Origin: Actinoplanes lobatus
GTDB taxonomy: Bacteria; Actinomycetota; Actinomycetes; Mycobacteriales; Micromonosporaceae
Assembly (NCBI RefSeq): GCF_014205215.1
Contig: NZ_JACHNC010000001.1
Location: forward strand, 2,299,001-2,363,000
Direction: 5' to 3'
Length of the DNA: 64,000 nucleotides
Part shown: in pieces, positions 7,973-17,075 of the stretch
Layout: each line of letters starts with the position of its first letter
Position numbering within the stretch: the first letter of the stretch is position 1
Notes under the pieces: model-generated
The model's database searches: none
Told to the model about the DNA's origin: nothing
The model's input: only the letters and a program-made list of their open reading frames with translations
Position numbers and translations under genes: made by a program

Positions 7973-8596
7973 TCAGCGGGCGCCGGCCGGCGCCCGCTCC
8001 CGGTCCCGGCGCCCGATCGGGGCCAGCACCAGAGGGGCCAGACGGCTGTGCCGCAGCGCCGCCCGGATCCCGATGCCGGCGACGGTCACCACGATCACCG
8101 TGACGGCGATGCCCAGCATGCCGGTCGCCGCGCCGCCGGGCACGTCCACCAGGCCGGCCGCGATCGGTAGGCCCACCAACGCGGCCACCCCGGTGATCTG
8201 CAACGGCGCGGACAGCAACGGGTGGGCGGCCGCGGCCCGCAGAGCCGGCGGAACCGGCGTCAGCGGCGCGGCGGCGAACGCCCCCGCGCCGCGCCGCACC
8301 CAGCCGAGTCGGCGCAGGGTCGCGGTCAGCACGATCAGTGCCGGCACGCCCGGCAGCAGGGCGGCGGCCGGCGCCGCCGAGACGCCCGGCACCAGGGCGG
8401 CGACCAGGAGGATCGCGGCGAACACCGCGACACCCGCGCCGACCAGCGCGGAGAGCAGCCCGGCACGGCGGCGCAGCTGACGCGCGGTCACGGCGGCGGG
8501 CATCCCGTCGACCAGGAGCCCGGCGGAGAGCCAGACGGCGGCGAGGGTGCCGATCAGGATGACGTCCACGACGGTGTTCACATCGACAGCGTTCAC
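7973..8596 (-). CDS. integral membrane protein, unknown function
   Basis: A 207-residue protein with about five to six hydrophobic helices (VDVILIGTLAAVWLSAGLLV, LLSALVGAGVAVFAAILLVA, PAAALLPGVPALIVLTATL, ITGVAALVGLPIAAGLV, AVTVIVVTVAGIGIRAAL) and a basic C-terminal tail. It is Ala/Leu-rich with no recognisable family signature. The ATG start is at 8596. A 143-bp gap separates it from the glycosyltransferase gene on the same strand upstream. Confidence 0.72.
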   Translation of the reverse strand: MNAVDVNTVVDVILIGTLAAVWLSAGLLVDGMPAAVTARQLRRRAGLLSALVGAGVAVFAAILLVAALVPGVSAAPAAALLPGVPALIVLTATLRRLGWVRRGAGAFAAAPLTPVPPALRAAAAHPLLSAPLQITGVAALVGLPIAAGLVDVPGGAATGMLGIAVTVIVVTVAGIGIRAALRHSRLAPLVLAPIGRRDRERAPAGAR

Positions 8597-8739
8597 CGCT
8601 CGCGTTCGTACCGAAACCGGGAGATGCCCGGACCGGGCACCCGTAGGGGTTCCGCGACACTGTGCGTAGGTGCCTCAGCACGCTCCGTCGAGAGCGGACA
8701 GTGATCTATAACGCACTATCCGAAACAAGATCCGGCCGG

Positions 8740-9573
8740 TCAGACGGCGAAGTCGTGGATCCGCTCGGTGGCGGGCGCCGGCGGGGTCGCCTTCCACAGG
8801 CCCAGCCGCTGTACGGCGAGGCGGCTCAGGTACGCCGGATTGAGCAGTACATACCGCTTCCACAGCCGCTTCGGCTCCAGGCCCAGGCGCCACAGCCACT
8901 CCAGCGCGTAACGCTGCATCCACGCGGGCGGGTTCTTCAACAGGCCGGCGTGGTAGTCGAAGGCGGCGCCGACGGCCAGCAGCGGCATGTCCAGCAGCGG
9001 GCGCATGGCGTAGGTGAAGATCTCCTGCCGGGGGCAGCCCAGGCCGACCAGCACCACGCGGGCGCCGGACGCCTTGATCCGTTCGGCGATCGCCTCGGCC
9101 TCACCGGGCTCGGACTTGCGGAACTTGGACGCCTCGACACCGGCGATCCGGAGCGACGGGAACATCCCCATCAGGGCCGGGACCAGCCGCTCCAGGGTGG
9201 GTTCGGTCGACCCGTACAGGTAGATGGGCAGGCCCTCGGCGGCCGCCTGCTCGACGACCCGGAGCGTCAGCTCAGGACCGTACACCCGGTCGGTCAGGCC
9301 GGCCTTGTGCAGCACGTTCAGCGCCCAGCGGACCGGCTGGCCGTCCGGTGTGACCAGATCGAACGAGTTCAGCCGCGCGTTGTGGGCGGGATCCTCGACA
9401 CCGGTCATCACGCCGTGCACCGCGAGCGCCGTCACGGCGAACCCGCGCCGCTCCTTGGCGGCCTCGATGATCCGGGCGGTCGCGGTCGCATAGTCGGTCG
9501 CATCCACGAGCACACCGAGAACGTTGCGCTTGCCCTGTCCGACACCCGCACTAGTCGTTGTCACGACCGTCAC
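8740..9573 (-). CDS. WecG/TagA/CpsF family glycosyltransferase
   Basis: A 277-residue GT26-family enzyme, which transfers a sugar (N-acetylmannosaminuronic acid in WecG, N-acetylmannosamine in TagA) to a lipid-linked acceptor for surface polymers. Family motifs visible are FDLVTPDGQPVRWALNVL (the conserved Asp-Gly-x-Pro catalytic region, about residues 70-87), YLYGSTE (118-124), VLVGLGCPRQEIF (173-185), and VGAAFDYHAG (198-207). The GTG at 9573 is abutted by GGTGGA; the GTG three codons later has GGTGGA 9 bp upstream and is an equally good start. No other polysaccharide genes are nearby, so the acceptor is unknown. Confidence 0.9.
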   Translation of the reverse strand: MTVVTTTSAGVGQGKRNVLGVLVDATDYATATARIIEAAKERRGFAVTALAVHGVMTGVEDPAHNARLNSFDLVTPDGQPVRWALNVLHKAGLTDRVYGPELTLRVVEQAAAEGLPIYLYGSTEPTLERLVPALMGMFPSLRIAGVEASKFRKSEPGEAEAIAERIKASGARVVLVGLGCPRQEIFTYAMRPLLDMPLLAVGAAFDYHAGLLKNPPAWMQRYALEWLWRLGLEPKRLWKRYVLLNPAYLSRLAVQRLGLWKATPPAPATERIHDFAV

Positions 9574-9718
9574 TCCACCCTGAGAACCGATGAGGCGGCG
9601 AGCATAGCGCCCCGTACACCTTCACTCGAAAGGTGACGTGAAACTCCGGCGCTCACCCGTACCCCAAAGGGGTTGATCTTGTAGCCACTCGAAAGCGCGA
9701 CTGAATCCGGAAACGACG

Positions 9719-9754
9719 AAGCGCTCCCGTCCGCAAAGCGGGCCGAGAGCGCTT
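9719..9754 (-). terminator. terminator downstream of tRNA-Leu
   Basis: AAGCGCTC (9719-9726) and GAGCGCTT (9747-9754) form an 8-bp perfect stem, 11 bp beyond the tRNA 3' end on the minus strand, with CCCG/CGGG pairing inside. Confidence 0.7.
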
Positions 9755-9764
9755 CAGCGACTCG

Positions 9765-9847
9765 TGGGGATGGGGGGAGTTGAACCCCCACGTCCGTTAG
9801 GACACACGGACCTGAACCGTGCGCGTCTGCCATTCCGCCACATCCCC
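9765..9847 (-). tRNA. tRNA-Leu (CAG)
   Basis: On the minus strand the cloverleaf begins GGGGATG and ends CATCCCC plus discriminator A, with no CCA encoded. The anticodon arm is CACGG-TTCAGGT-CCGTG, giving anticodon CAG (reads CUG). There is a long variable arm (class II tRNA) and the T-loop GTTCAAC. Length is 83 nt. It lies upstream of and divergent from fhaA; as I recall, a leucine tRNA also lies near this locus in mycobacteria. Confidence 0.96.
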
Positions 9848-10106
9848 ATGTGACTTGCCTCGAAGATCATACATCCGACCATCTCGGCCGAAGCGGGCTG
9901 GTCGAACCTGCTTCGTTGTTACTGGCTGCGACAGACTACGCTGTCGCACGTCACCAAGCGAGTAGATACCGCCTTGCGACGCTGGAAACACTAGCACGGC
10001 GTCAGAGGCGGTCATACGAGGGTCAGAAGTGCCGGCAGCTCTTGGGCTAAGGATGCGCAAGCGGCGGCCGGATACCATCATGTCCTCGGAACCCGAGGAG
10101 GAGCCG

Positions 10107-10868
10107 GTGAGCGTGCTGCAGCGCTTTGAGAAGCGATTGGAAGGCCTGGTCGAAGGGGCCTTCGCGAAGGTGTTCAAGGGTGTCGTGCACCCTGTGGAGA
10201 TTCTGAATGCCATGCAGCGGGAGGCCGAGGCGCACAAGGCCATCCTCGCCGGTGGCCGCACCCTCGTGCCCAACCGCTATGTGATCGACCTGTCGCCATA
10301 CGACCACAGTCGGCTGGCGCCCTATGCCGCCGCGCTGGCCCAGGAGCTGGCGCAGTCCCAGGCCGAGTTCATCGGTGAGCAGGCCTGGACGGTCTACGGC
10401 GACGTGATCGTCGAGATCGAGCGGGGCGACGGACTGGACACGGGCATGTTCCGGGTCACCGCGGAGGTGTACACCGGCGGCGAGGTCGCCCCGGTGCAGC
10501 AGCCCGCGTACGACGCCGGCCCGCAGTACTCGCCCTACGACCAGCACCAGCAGGGTGGCTACCAGCAGCAGCATCACGGTGGCCCGCGCAGCGTCGGCCT
10601 GGTCTCCGGCGACGGCCGGACCTACCCGTTGCAGATGGGCTCGACCGTGATCGGCCGCGGTGACCAGGCGAACCTTCGCCTGCCCGACGTCGGTATCTCG
10701 CGGCGTCACGCCCGGCTGGACTACGACGGCAACCAGGTCGTGCTGACCGATCTGGGCTCGACGAACGGCACCATGGTCAACGGCCAGCGGGTGTCCGCCG
10801 TCGCGCTCAACCCGGGCGACATGATCCAGCTCGGCACCACCACGCTCACCTTCCGAGTGGACGGCTAG
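10107..10868 (+). CDS. fhaA: FhaA, FHA-domain reader of PknA/PknB signalling
   Basis: A 253-residue protein with the N-terminal DUF3662 domain (SVLQRFEKRLEGLVEGAFAK, residues 2-115), a Gln/Tyr-rich linker (about 125-165), and a C-terminal FHA domain (about 170-250; IGRGDQANLRLPD, SRRHARLD, DLGSTNGTMVNGQ). FHA domains bind phosphothreonine; FhaA in mycobacteria binds the phosphorylated pseudokinase MviN and controls peptidoglycan synthesis. I place the start at GTG 10107, because GGAGGAG lies just upstream and the protein then begins in the conserved SVLQRFE; earlier starts would add 26 non-conserved residues. First gene of the kinase operon. Confidence 0.95.
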   Translation: MSVLQRFEKRLEGLVEGAFAKVFKGVVHPVEILNAMQREAEAHKAILAGGRTLVPNRYVIDLSPYDHSRLAPYAAALAQELAQSQAEFIGEQAWTVYGDVIVEIERGDGLDTGMFRVTAEVYTGGEVAPVQQPAYDAGPQYSPYDQHQQGGYQQQHHGGPRSVGLVSGDGRTYPLQMGSTVIGRGDQANLRLPDVGISRRHARLDYDGNQVVLTDLGSTNGTMVNGQRVSAVALNPGDMIQLGTTTLTFRVDG

Positions 10869-10873
10869 CGACC

Positions 10874-11356
10874 TTGCCCGAATTCGTCCTCACCGTCGCC
10901 CGATTCGGTTTCCTCATCCTTCTGTGGATCTTCGTATTCACGGTGGTCGGGGTCATCCGGCGGGATCTCTTCGCCGGTGGCCGGTCCAAGAGCATCGTCG
11001 CCAGCCCTCGGGGGGTGGGTGGCGCGGTGCTCCAGGGTCGGCCGGCGAAGGCGAAACGCGGTAAGGCGGCGCGGCAACTCGTCGTGACCGCCGGTCAACT
11101 GGCCGGCACCCGCATCACGCTCGGTGAAGCCCCGATCACGATCGGTCGCGCCGAGGATTCGACGCTCGTCATCACGGATGACTTCGCGTCGGCCCGGCAC
11201 GCCCGGTTGGTGCCCCGTGAAGGCCAGTGGTTCGTGGAGGACCTCGGCTCGACCAACGGCACGTACCTTGATCGCGGTAAGGTCTCCGGACCCACTCCAG
11301 TCCCCCTTGGCGTTCCGATCCGGATCGGGCGCACTTCTCTCGAGTTACGGCCATGA
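10874..11356 (+). CDS. fhaB: FhaB (FipA-like), membrane-anchored FHA protein
   Basis: A 160-residue protein starting with TTG 10874, five bases after fhaA. A transmembrane helix lies near the N-terminus (LTVARFGFLILLWIFVFTVV, residues 5-25), followed by a basic linker and an FHA domain (about 75-158; IGRAEDSTLVITDDFASARH, DLGSTNGTYLD). The conserved Arg, Ser and Asn of the phosphothreonine pocket are present. In mycobacteria FhaB/FipA links PknA/PknB phosphorylation to the division proteins FtsZ and FtsQ. Its stop overlaps the pstP start (ATGA). Confidence 0.94.
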   Translation: MPEFVLTVARFGFLILLWIFVFTVVGVIRRDLFAGGRSKSIVASPRGVGGAVLQGRPAKAKRGKAARQLVVTAGQLAGTRITLGEAPITIGRAEDSTLVITDDFASARHARLVPREGQWFVEDLGSTNGTYLDRGKVSGPTPVPLGVPIRIGRTSLELRP

Positions 11357-12708
11357 CCCTGACCCTGCGCTATGCCGCTCAGAGCGACCGCGGTCTGATC
11401 CGAGACCTGAACCAGGACTCCGTCTACGCCGGGCCGCGACTTCTCGCTGTCGCGGACGGCATGGGCGGCATGGCCGCCGGTGACGTCGCGTCCAACATCG
11501 TTATCGCCGCCATGGCGCCACTCGACGAAGACGTCCCCGGGGACGCCATGGTCGACGCGCTCCGGCACGCCGTCGGGACCGCCAATCAACAGTTGCGGGA
11601 CACCGTCGACGCCAACCCTCAGCTGGAGGGGATGGGGACCACGCTCACCGCGGTCCTCTTCTCCGGCAGCAAGTTCGGCATGGTGCACATCGGGGACTCC
11701 CGTGCGTACCTGCTGCGCAAGGGTGAGTTCTCGCAGATCACCAAGGACGACACGTACGTCCAGATGCTGGTCGACGAGGGCCGGGTCAGCCCCGAGGAGG
11801 CGAGCAGCCACCCGCAGCGGTCGCTGCTCACCCGGGCGCTGGACGGCCGGGACATCGACCCCGAGTACTCAGTGCGCCAGGTCCTCAAGGGCGACCGCTA
11901 CCTGATCTGCAGCGACGGGCTCTCCGGCGTGGTCAGCGGGGAGACGATCGGGCAGACCATGCGTGAGCTCGCCGACCCGAAGGCGTGCGTGGAGCGGCTG
12001 GTGCAACTGGCCCTCCGCGGTGGCGGGCCGGACAACATCACCGTGATCATCGCCGACGCCGTCGACGGCATCGTCGAGCAGGCGCCGATCGTGGGCGGCG
12101 CGGCCTCCCTCGACCGGGGCAACACCACGGTCGCCGACAGCTCCACCTCGGCGGCCCGGGCCGCGGCGCTCAAGCCGCAGCCCCGCCCGGCGCAACCGGA
12201 ACCGGCCACCAACGGCTACGACCGGGAGCCGGAGCCCTCCGGCCACCCGGTCCGGACCGCGCTCATGGTGCTGGTGCTGCTCGGAGTGCTCGGCGGTGGC
12301 CTGTGGCTGGGCTGGAAGTACACCCAGGACCAGTACTACGTCGGCTCGACCGACGCGGGTCAGCTCGCCATCTTCCAGGGCGTGCCGGGCCAGATCGCCG
12401 GGGTCGACCTGTCGACCGTGAGTGAGACCAGCCAGGTCAGCCTGGAGGACCTCACGCCGGTCGCCCAGGAACGCGTCAAGCAGGGCATCCACGCCGACAG
12501 TCAGACCGCCGCGCGTTCCACGCTGGCCGGCCTGACCAGCGAGGAGCCGACGAACCCGAACCTCAAGCCGATCTGCAACGCCGCCGGTGTCGCGCCGTCG
12601 GCCGCCGCCTCGGCAACGCCGGCGAAGACCACGCCGGCCCCGTCCGCCGCCGCCTCGGAGAGTGCTCCGCCGAGCGTCGACCCGGTCGGGTGCCGGACCG
12701 TCGACTGA
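11353..12708 (+). CDS. pstP: PstP, PP2C-type Ser/Thr protein phosphatase
   Basis: A 451-residue membrane phosphatase that reverses PknA/PknB phosphorylation. The catalytic PP2C domain covers about residues 5-240: RDLNQDS with VADGMGGMAAG (metal-binding Asp), MGTTLTAVL, HIGDSRAYL, and GGGPDNITVI (metal-binding Asp). A transmembrane helix follows at about 300-322 (TALMVLVLLGVLGGGLWLGW), then an extracytoplasmic domain ending in an Ala/Pro/Ser-rich tail. It overlaps fhaB by 4 bp at its start and the longest rodA frame at its end, indicating translational coupling. Confidence 0.96.
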   Translation: MTLTLRYAAQSDRGLIRDLNQDSVYAGPRLLAVADGMGGMAAGDVASNIVIAAMAPLDEDVPGDAMVDALRHAVGTANQQLRDTVDANPQLEGMGTTLTAVLFSGSKFGMVHIGDSRAYLLRKGEFSQITKDDTYVQMLVDEGRVSPEEASSHPQRSLLTRALDGRDIDPEYSVRQVLKGDRYLICSDGLSGVVSGETIGQTMRELADPKACVERLVQLALRGGGPDNITVIIADAVDGIVEQAPIVGGAASLDRGNTTVADSSTSAARAAALKPQPRPAQPEPATNGYDREPEPSGHPVRTALMVLVLLGVLGGGLWLGWKYTQDQYYVGSTDAGQLAIFQGVPGQIAGVDLSTVSETSQVSLEDLTPVAQERVKQGIHADSQTAARSTLAGLTSEEPTNPNLKPICNAAGVAPSAAASATPAKTTPAPSAAASESAPPSVDPVGCRTVD

Positions 12709-14240
12709 ACACACGGCCTACACGTCTGGGGAAATTCTTGACCGCGCCCGCCGTACCGGCTCCGACACCCGCCTCCACGGGCGAGATGTCGCGTATCCGG
12801 CAATGGAAGACGCGCCGCAACGCCGAGCTCGGACTGCTCGCCTTCGCCATGCTCCTCGTCGCCGCGTTCGGCGCGACGGTGGAGGCGAACCAGTTCGACG
12901 AGATCCGGCCGAACTTCTGGGTGCCGGCCGCGCTGATCGGCATCCTGTTCCTCGGCCTGCACGTGGTCGTCCGGTTCACGGCGCCGTTCGCCGACCCGGT
13001 GCTGCTGCCGGCGGTGGCACTGATCAACGGCATCGGGGTGGCCTTCCTGCGCCGCCTCGACATCGCCCGCGCGATCGCCAACGACGAGCCGGTGCCGGGG
13101 TTCTTCGCCGAGACCGGCGGCCGCCAGCTGGCCTGGACGCTGCTGTCGCTGATCCTGGCCGCGGTGCTGCTCCTGCTGCTGCGCGACCACAAGGTGATCT
13201 CCCGGTACGCGTACACCCTGGGCCTGGTCGGCATCGTGCTGATGATGATCCCGGCGGTGCTGCCCGGCAGCATCTCCGAGGTCAACGGCGCGAAGCTGTG
13301 GATCCGGCTCGGGTCGGTCTCGATCCAGCCGGGTGAGTTCGCCAAGCTCGCCCTGGTCTCCTTCTTCGCGTACTACCTGGTGCGCAAGCGGGAGGTCCTG
13401 TCACTGGCCAGCCACCGCTTCCTCGGCATCGACTTCCCGCGCGGCCGGGACCTGGGCCCGGTCATCACGGTGTGGCTGTTCAGCCTCCTCGTCCTCGTGT
13501 TCGAGAAGGACCTCGGCACCGCCCTGCTGTACTTCGGGCTCTTCGTCGTCACGCTGTACGTCGCCACCGAGCGGTCCAGCTGGCTGATCATCGGCCTGGT
13601 CCTGTTCTTCGGCGGCGTCTACGTGGCGTACCTGCTGGGCTCCGCGATCGGCGGCCCGTTCGCGAACTTCTACGACCGCGCCGAGCTGTGGCTCGATCCG
13701 TTCTCCCAGGAGAACTACACACGCGAGAGCGGCAACAGCTACCAGCTGGTCCAGGGCCTGCTCGGACTCGGCACCGGCGGCCTCTTCGGCACCGGGCCGG
13801 GCGCCGGTTCGCCGGGCAAGGTGCCCGAGGTCCGGACCGACTTCATCTTCGCCGGCCTCGGCGAGGAGATCGGCCTGTTCGGGCTCGCCGCGCTGCTGGT
13901 CATCTACCTGCTGATCGTGGAGCGCGGCCTGCACGCCGCGCTGGCGGTCCGCGACTCGTTCGGCAAGCTGGTCGCCGGCGGTCTGGCCTTCACCCTCGGC
14001 CTGCAGGTCTTCGTCATCCTCGGCGGCATCACCGGCCTCATCCCGCTGACCGGCCAGACCACCCCGTTCCTCTCCGCCGGTGGCTCGTCGCTGATGGCGA
14101 ACTGGTTGCTCATCGCCATGCTGTTGCGGATCTCCGATGCCGCGCGACGGCCGGCGAACAGCATCGCCGAGCGGATCAGCGGACCGAAGAAGGCACCCAC
14201 CCAGTTGCACGGCGCCATGACGGAGGTGATCAAGCCGTGA
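12690..14240 (+). CDS. rodA: RodA/FtsW family peptidoglycan glycosyltransferase
   Basis: A 516-residue SEDS protein with about ten to twelve transmembrane helices, polymerising lipid II during wall elongation together with the class B PBP encoded next. Family marks include IRLGSVSIQPGEFAKLALVS (residues about 208-227), the loop with ELWLDPFSQENY, FGTGPGAGSPGKVPEVRTDF (about 369-388), and PFLSAGGSSLMANW near the end. The start is uncertain. GTG 12690 overlaps pstP; TTG 12738 with GGGGAA upstream (500 residues) or ATG 12786 are also possible, and TTG 12738 looks best by position. Overlaps pbpA by GTGA. Confidence 0.95.
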   Translation: MPDRRLNTRPTRLGKFLTAPAVPAPTPASTGEMSRIRQWKTRRNAELGLLAFAMLLVAAFGATVEANQFDEIRPNFWVPAALIGILFLGLHVVVRFTAPFADPVLLPAVALINGIGVAFLRRLDIARAIANDEPVPGFFAETGGRQLAWTLLSLILAAVLLLLLRDHKVISRYAYTLGLVGIVLMMIPAVLPGSISEVNGAKLWIRLGSVSIQPGEFAKLALVSFFAYYLVRKREVLSLASHRFLGIDFPRGRDLGPVITVWLFSLLVLVFEKDLGTALLYFGLFVVTLYVATERSSWLIIGLVLFFGGVYVAYLLGSAIGGPFANFYDRAELWLDPFSQENYTRESGNSYQLVQGLLGLGTGGLFGTGPGAGSPGKVPEVRTDFIFAGLGEEIGLFGLAALLVIYLLIVERGLHAALAVRDSFGKLVAGGLAFTLGLQVFVILGGITGLIPLTGQTTPFLSAGGSSLMANWLLIAMLLRISDAARRPANSIAERISGPKKAPTQLHGAMTEVIKP

Positions 14241-15739
14241 ACGCCCCCCTCCGACGCTCCGGTGTCGTCATCCTCGTCCTGTTCGGTCTGATCTTCGCCA
14301 ACCTCAACTGGATCCAGGCGTACAAGGCCGACGACTACCGCACCGATCCGCGCAACCAGCGGGTCCAGGTCGCGGAGTACGAACGCCCCCGCGGTTCGAT
14401 CGAGGCGGCCGGCGGTGTCGCCCTCGCCCAGAACACCGAGACCGAGGGCGAGCTGAAGTACCAGCGGGTCTACCCGAAGAAGGAGATCTACGCGCCGATC
14501 CTCGGCTACAAGCCGGTGGACGGCGCCGCGGTCGGCATCGAGGCGGCCGAGAACGACATCCTCTCCGGCGCCAGCGACAAGCTCTTCGCGGACCGACTCA
14601 GCGACATGTTCACCGGTGACAGCACCGGCGGCGGCAACATCGTTCTGTCGATCAACCCGCGTGCGCAGGAGGTCGCCTGGAAGCAGATGACCGACAACGA
14701 GCGCGGTGTCACCAAGGGCGCGGCGGTCGCGATCGACCCGGCCACCGGCGCCGTCCAGGCCATGGTGTCGATGCCGAGCTACAACCCGAACCCGCTGGCC
14801 AACCACGACACGGCGGCGGCCAGGCAGGCCTACGACAAGCTCGAGGCCGACAAGGACCAGCCGATGCTGAACCGTGCGGTGGCGAACACCCTGCCGCCCG
14901 GCTCGGTGTTCAAGGTGATCGTCTCGGCGGCCGCGCTGGAGCACAACTACAACATCGGCAGCGAGCTCCAGGCGGGCAGCGTCTACCAGGAGGGCGGCGC
15001 GACGATCCGCAACTCCGAGGACGAGGTCTGCCCCGGCAGCACGATCACGCTCAAGAAGGCCCTGACTACGAGCTGTAACACCGCGTACTCGCGGCTCGGC
15101 GTGAAGCTCGGCCGCGATGTGGTGATCGACACAGCGAAGAAGTGGGGCTTCGAGAACGAGGACCTCGTCGTCGGCGACCTGGAGAGCAAGAAGGGCCTGT
15201 CGGTGGCGGCCAGCCGGACCGGCGCCATCGCGAACGAGGACGGCTCCGTGGACAAGGCCGCGCTGGCCCAGTCCTCGCTCGGCCAGCGCGACGTCCGGAT
15301 GACCCCGCTGCAAGGTGCCATGATCGCCGCGACGGTCGCCAACAACGGCAGCCAGATGCAGCCCTACCTGGTGCAACAGCAGCTCGACTCGGACCGCCGG
15401 ACGATCTACACGGCCAAGCCGAAGGAACTGCGCGAGCCGATCGACTCCTCGGTCGCGAAGGACCTCCAGGAGATGATGCAGAGCGTCGTCGAGGAGGGCA
15501 CCGGCAAGAACGCGCGGATCTCCGGGCTCACCGTCGGCGGCAAGACCGGTACCGCACAGAACGTCGCGGGCGCCGACCCGCACGGGTGGTTCGTCGGTTA
15601 TGCCCTTGATGAGGACGGCAAACCGGTCTCCGCGGTGTGCGTCATGCTGGAGAACGTGCCCGGCGGGCACGCCAGTGCCGAGGCTGCCCGGATCGCCGGG
15701 CTCATCATGAAGGCCGCCGCGGGCCAGGGAGGGAACTGA
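14237..15739 (+). CDS. pbpA: PbpA, class B penicillin-binding transpeptidase
   Basis: A 500-residue D,D-transpeptidase that cross-links peptidoglycan; the catalytic domain is extracytoplasmic. An N-terminal signal-anchor (GVVILVLFGLIFANLNWIQA, residues 9-28) is followed by a dimerisation domain and the transpeptidase domain with S223-V-F-K226 (nucleophilic serine), S279-C-N281 and K436-TGT. The Ser motif reads SVFK rather than the usual STxK. The GTG start overlaps the rodA stop. Partner of RodA and a likely target of the PknA/PknB system encoded just downstream. Confidence 0.96.
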   Translation: MNAPLRRSGVVILVLFGLIFANLNWIQAYKADDYRTDPRNQRVQVAEYERPRGSIEAAGGVALAQNTETEGELKYQRVYPKKEIYAPILGYKPVDGAAVGIEAAENDILSGASDKLFADRLSDMFTGDSTGGGNIVLSINPRAQEVAWKQMTDNERGVTKGAAVAIDPATGAVQAMVSMPSYNPNPLANHDTAAARQAYDKLEADKDQPMLNRAVANTLPPGSVFKVIVSAAALEHNYNIGSELQAGSVYQEGGATIRNSEDEVCPGSTITLKKALTTSCNTAYSRLGVKLGRDVVIDTAKKWGFENEDLVVGDLESKKGLSVAASRTGAIANEDGSVDKAALAQSSLGQRDVRMTPLQGAMIAATVANNGSQMQPYLVQQQLDSDRRTIYTAKPKELREPIDSSVAKDLQEMMQSVVEEGTGKNARISGLTVGGKTGTAQNVAGADPHGWFVGYALDEDGKPVSAVCVMLENVPGGHASAEAARIAGLIMKAAAGQGGN

Positions 15740-15740
15740 C

Positions 15741-17075
15741 ATGATCCGCCCGGGGGTCACGCTCGGGGGGCGATACCGCTTGGAGGAGCGGATCGCCGGG
15801 GGCGGCATGGGCGACGTCTGGCGCGGCACGGATGACGTGCTGGGCCGTACCGTCGCGGTCAAGATCCTGCTGCCCGCCCTGCTCGACGAGCCGGGCTTCG
15901 CCGAGCGGTTCCGCGGTGAGGCCCGGACCATGGCGACCATCAACCACCCGGGCGTCGTGGACGTCTACGACTACGGCAGCGACCAGCAGATCGCGTTCCT
16001 GGTCATGGAGTACGTCGAGGGTGACGCCCTCTCCCGGACGCTGAGCCGGGTGGGCCGGCTGACGCCGGCACGGACCATGGCGCTCGTCGCGCAGGCCGCC
16101 GACGCACTCCAGGCCGCCCACGGCAACGGCATCGTGCATCGCGACGTCAAACCCGGAAACCTTCTGGTACGCCCGAACGGCACCCTGGTCCTGACCGACT
16201 TCGGCATCGCCCGCTCGGCACTCGTGGGCCAGCTGACCGTGGCCGGCGCGGTGCTGGGCACGGCGTCGTACATCTCCCCGGAGCAGGCCGCCGGCGACGT
16301 CGCCACCCCGGCCTCCGATGTGTACGCCCTCGGTGTCGTCGCCTACCAGTGCCTCTCCGGCCACCGGCCGTTCGACGGCGCGACCCCGATCGAGATCGCC
16401 ATGAAGCACGTCCGGGAGACCCCGCGGCCGCTGCCCGGCGACATCCCGCCCGCGGTCCGCGCCATCGTGGAGCGCGCCATGGCCAAGGACCCGGCGGCCC
16501 GCTGGCCCAGCGCCTCGGCGATGGCCGCGGTGGCCCGGCAGGCGGCGTCCTCGCTGACCACGAACGTGCAGCAACCGGTCGTTCAGCCGGCCCCGCCGGT
16601 CAGCCCGGCTCCGCCGATGAACCGTCCGCAGTCCGGCGGCCCCACGGCCGGGGCGGCCCGGGCCGCGGTGCCCAGGCCGGTCTCCGGCGCCCGGGGAGCG
16701 GCGTCGGTGCCGGTCCCACCATCGGTGGCGCCACCGATGTCGCCGGCCCCCTACCGGCAGTCGGCTCCGCCGGTCAACGCCTACCATCCTTCGGCCGCCA
16801 AGCCGGAGAGCTCCTTCGGACGCCAGGTGCTGGTTGTCCTCGCCGTCGTACTGGCGCTTCTGGTGCTGCTCTGCGCCGGGGTCATCTCTTTCCTGTTACG
16901 ACATGGCAACGGCACCACCGCCGGGAGCAACACGCTGGGCTATCACAGCAGCTCCCCGGCTATCCTCCGCTCGGACGTGGTCGCTGACCCTGTGTCGGTG
17001 GCGTCGTACCGTCTTACGAAAGCCGATGCCCAGCTCGGCTGGATCCGACCGAACGAAGGACGACAGACGTTATGA
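15741..17075 (+). CDS. pknA: PknA-type Ser/Thr protein kinase
   Basis: A 444-residue transmembrane kinase. The kinase domain covers residues 12-270: glycine loop IAGGGMGDV, ATP lysine K41 (VAVKIL), catalytic H133-R-D135 (HRDVKPGN), TDFGIAR, and the activation segment ending SPEQ. A Pro/Ala-rich juxtamembrane linker follows (about 285-355), then a transmembrane helix (VLVVLAVVLALLVLLCAGVI, about 362-385) and a short extracellular tail without PASTA domains, the PknA arrangement. The ATG begins one base after the pbpA stop, and the stop overlaps pknB (ATGA). It phosphorylates division and wall proteins in relatives. Confidence 0.94.
   Translation: MIRPGVTLGGRYRLEERIAGGGMGDVWRGTDDVLGRTVAVKILLPALLDEPGFAERFRGEARTMATINHPGVVDVYDYGSDQQIAFLVMEYVEGDALSRTLSRVGRLTPARTMALVAQAADALQAAHGNGIVHRDVKPGNLLVRPNGTLVLTDFGIARSALVGQLTVAGAVLGTASYISPEQAAGDVATPASDVYALGVVAYQCLSGHRPFDGATPIEIAMKHVRETPRPLPGDIPPAVRAIVERAMAKDPAARWPSASAMAAVARQAASSLTTNVQQPVVQPAPPVSPAPPMNRPQSGGPTAGAARAAVPRPVSGARGAASVPVPPSVAPPMSPAPYRQSAPPVNAYHPSAAKPESSFGRQVLVVLAVVLALLVLLCAGVISFLLRHGNGTTAGSNTLGYHSSSPAILRSDVVADPVSVASYRLTKADAQLGWIRPNEGRQTL

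Noticed and set aside
12690..12785. N-terminal extension of RodA overlapping pstP
   Set aside because: Kept as the outer bound only; TTG 12738 or ATG 12786 are more likely starts, but neither can be proven here.
13904..15943. 679-codon open frame opposite rodA/pbpA
   Set aside because: It crosses three real genes antisense and has no recognisable domain or ribosome-binding site.
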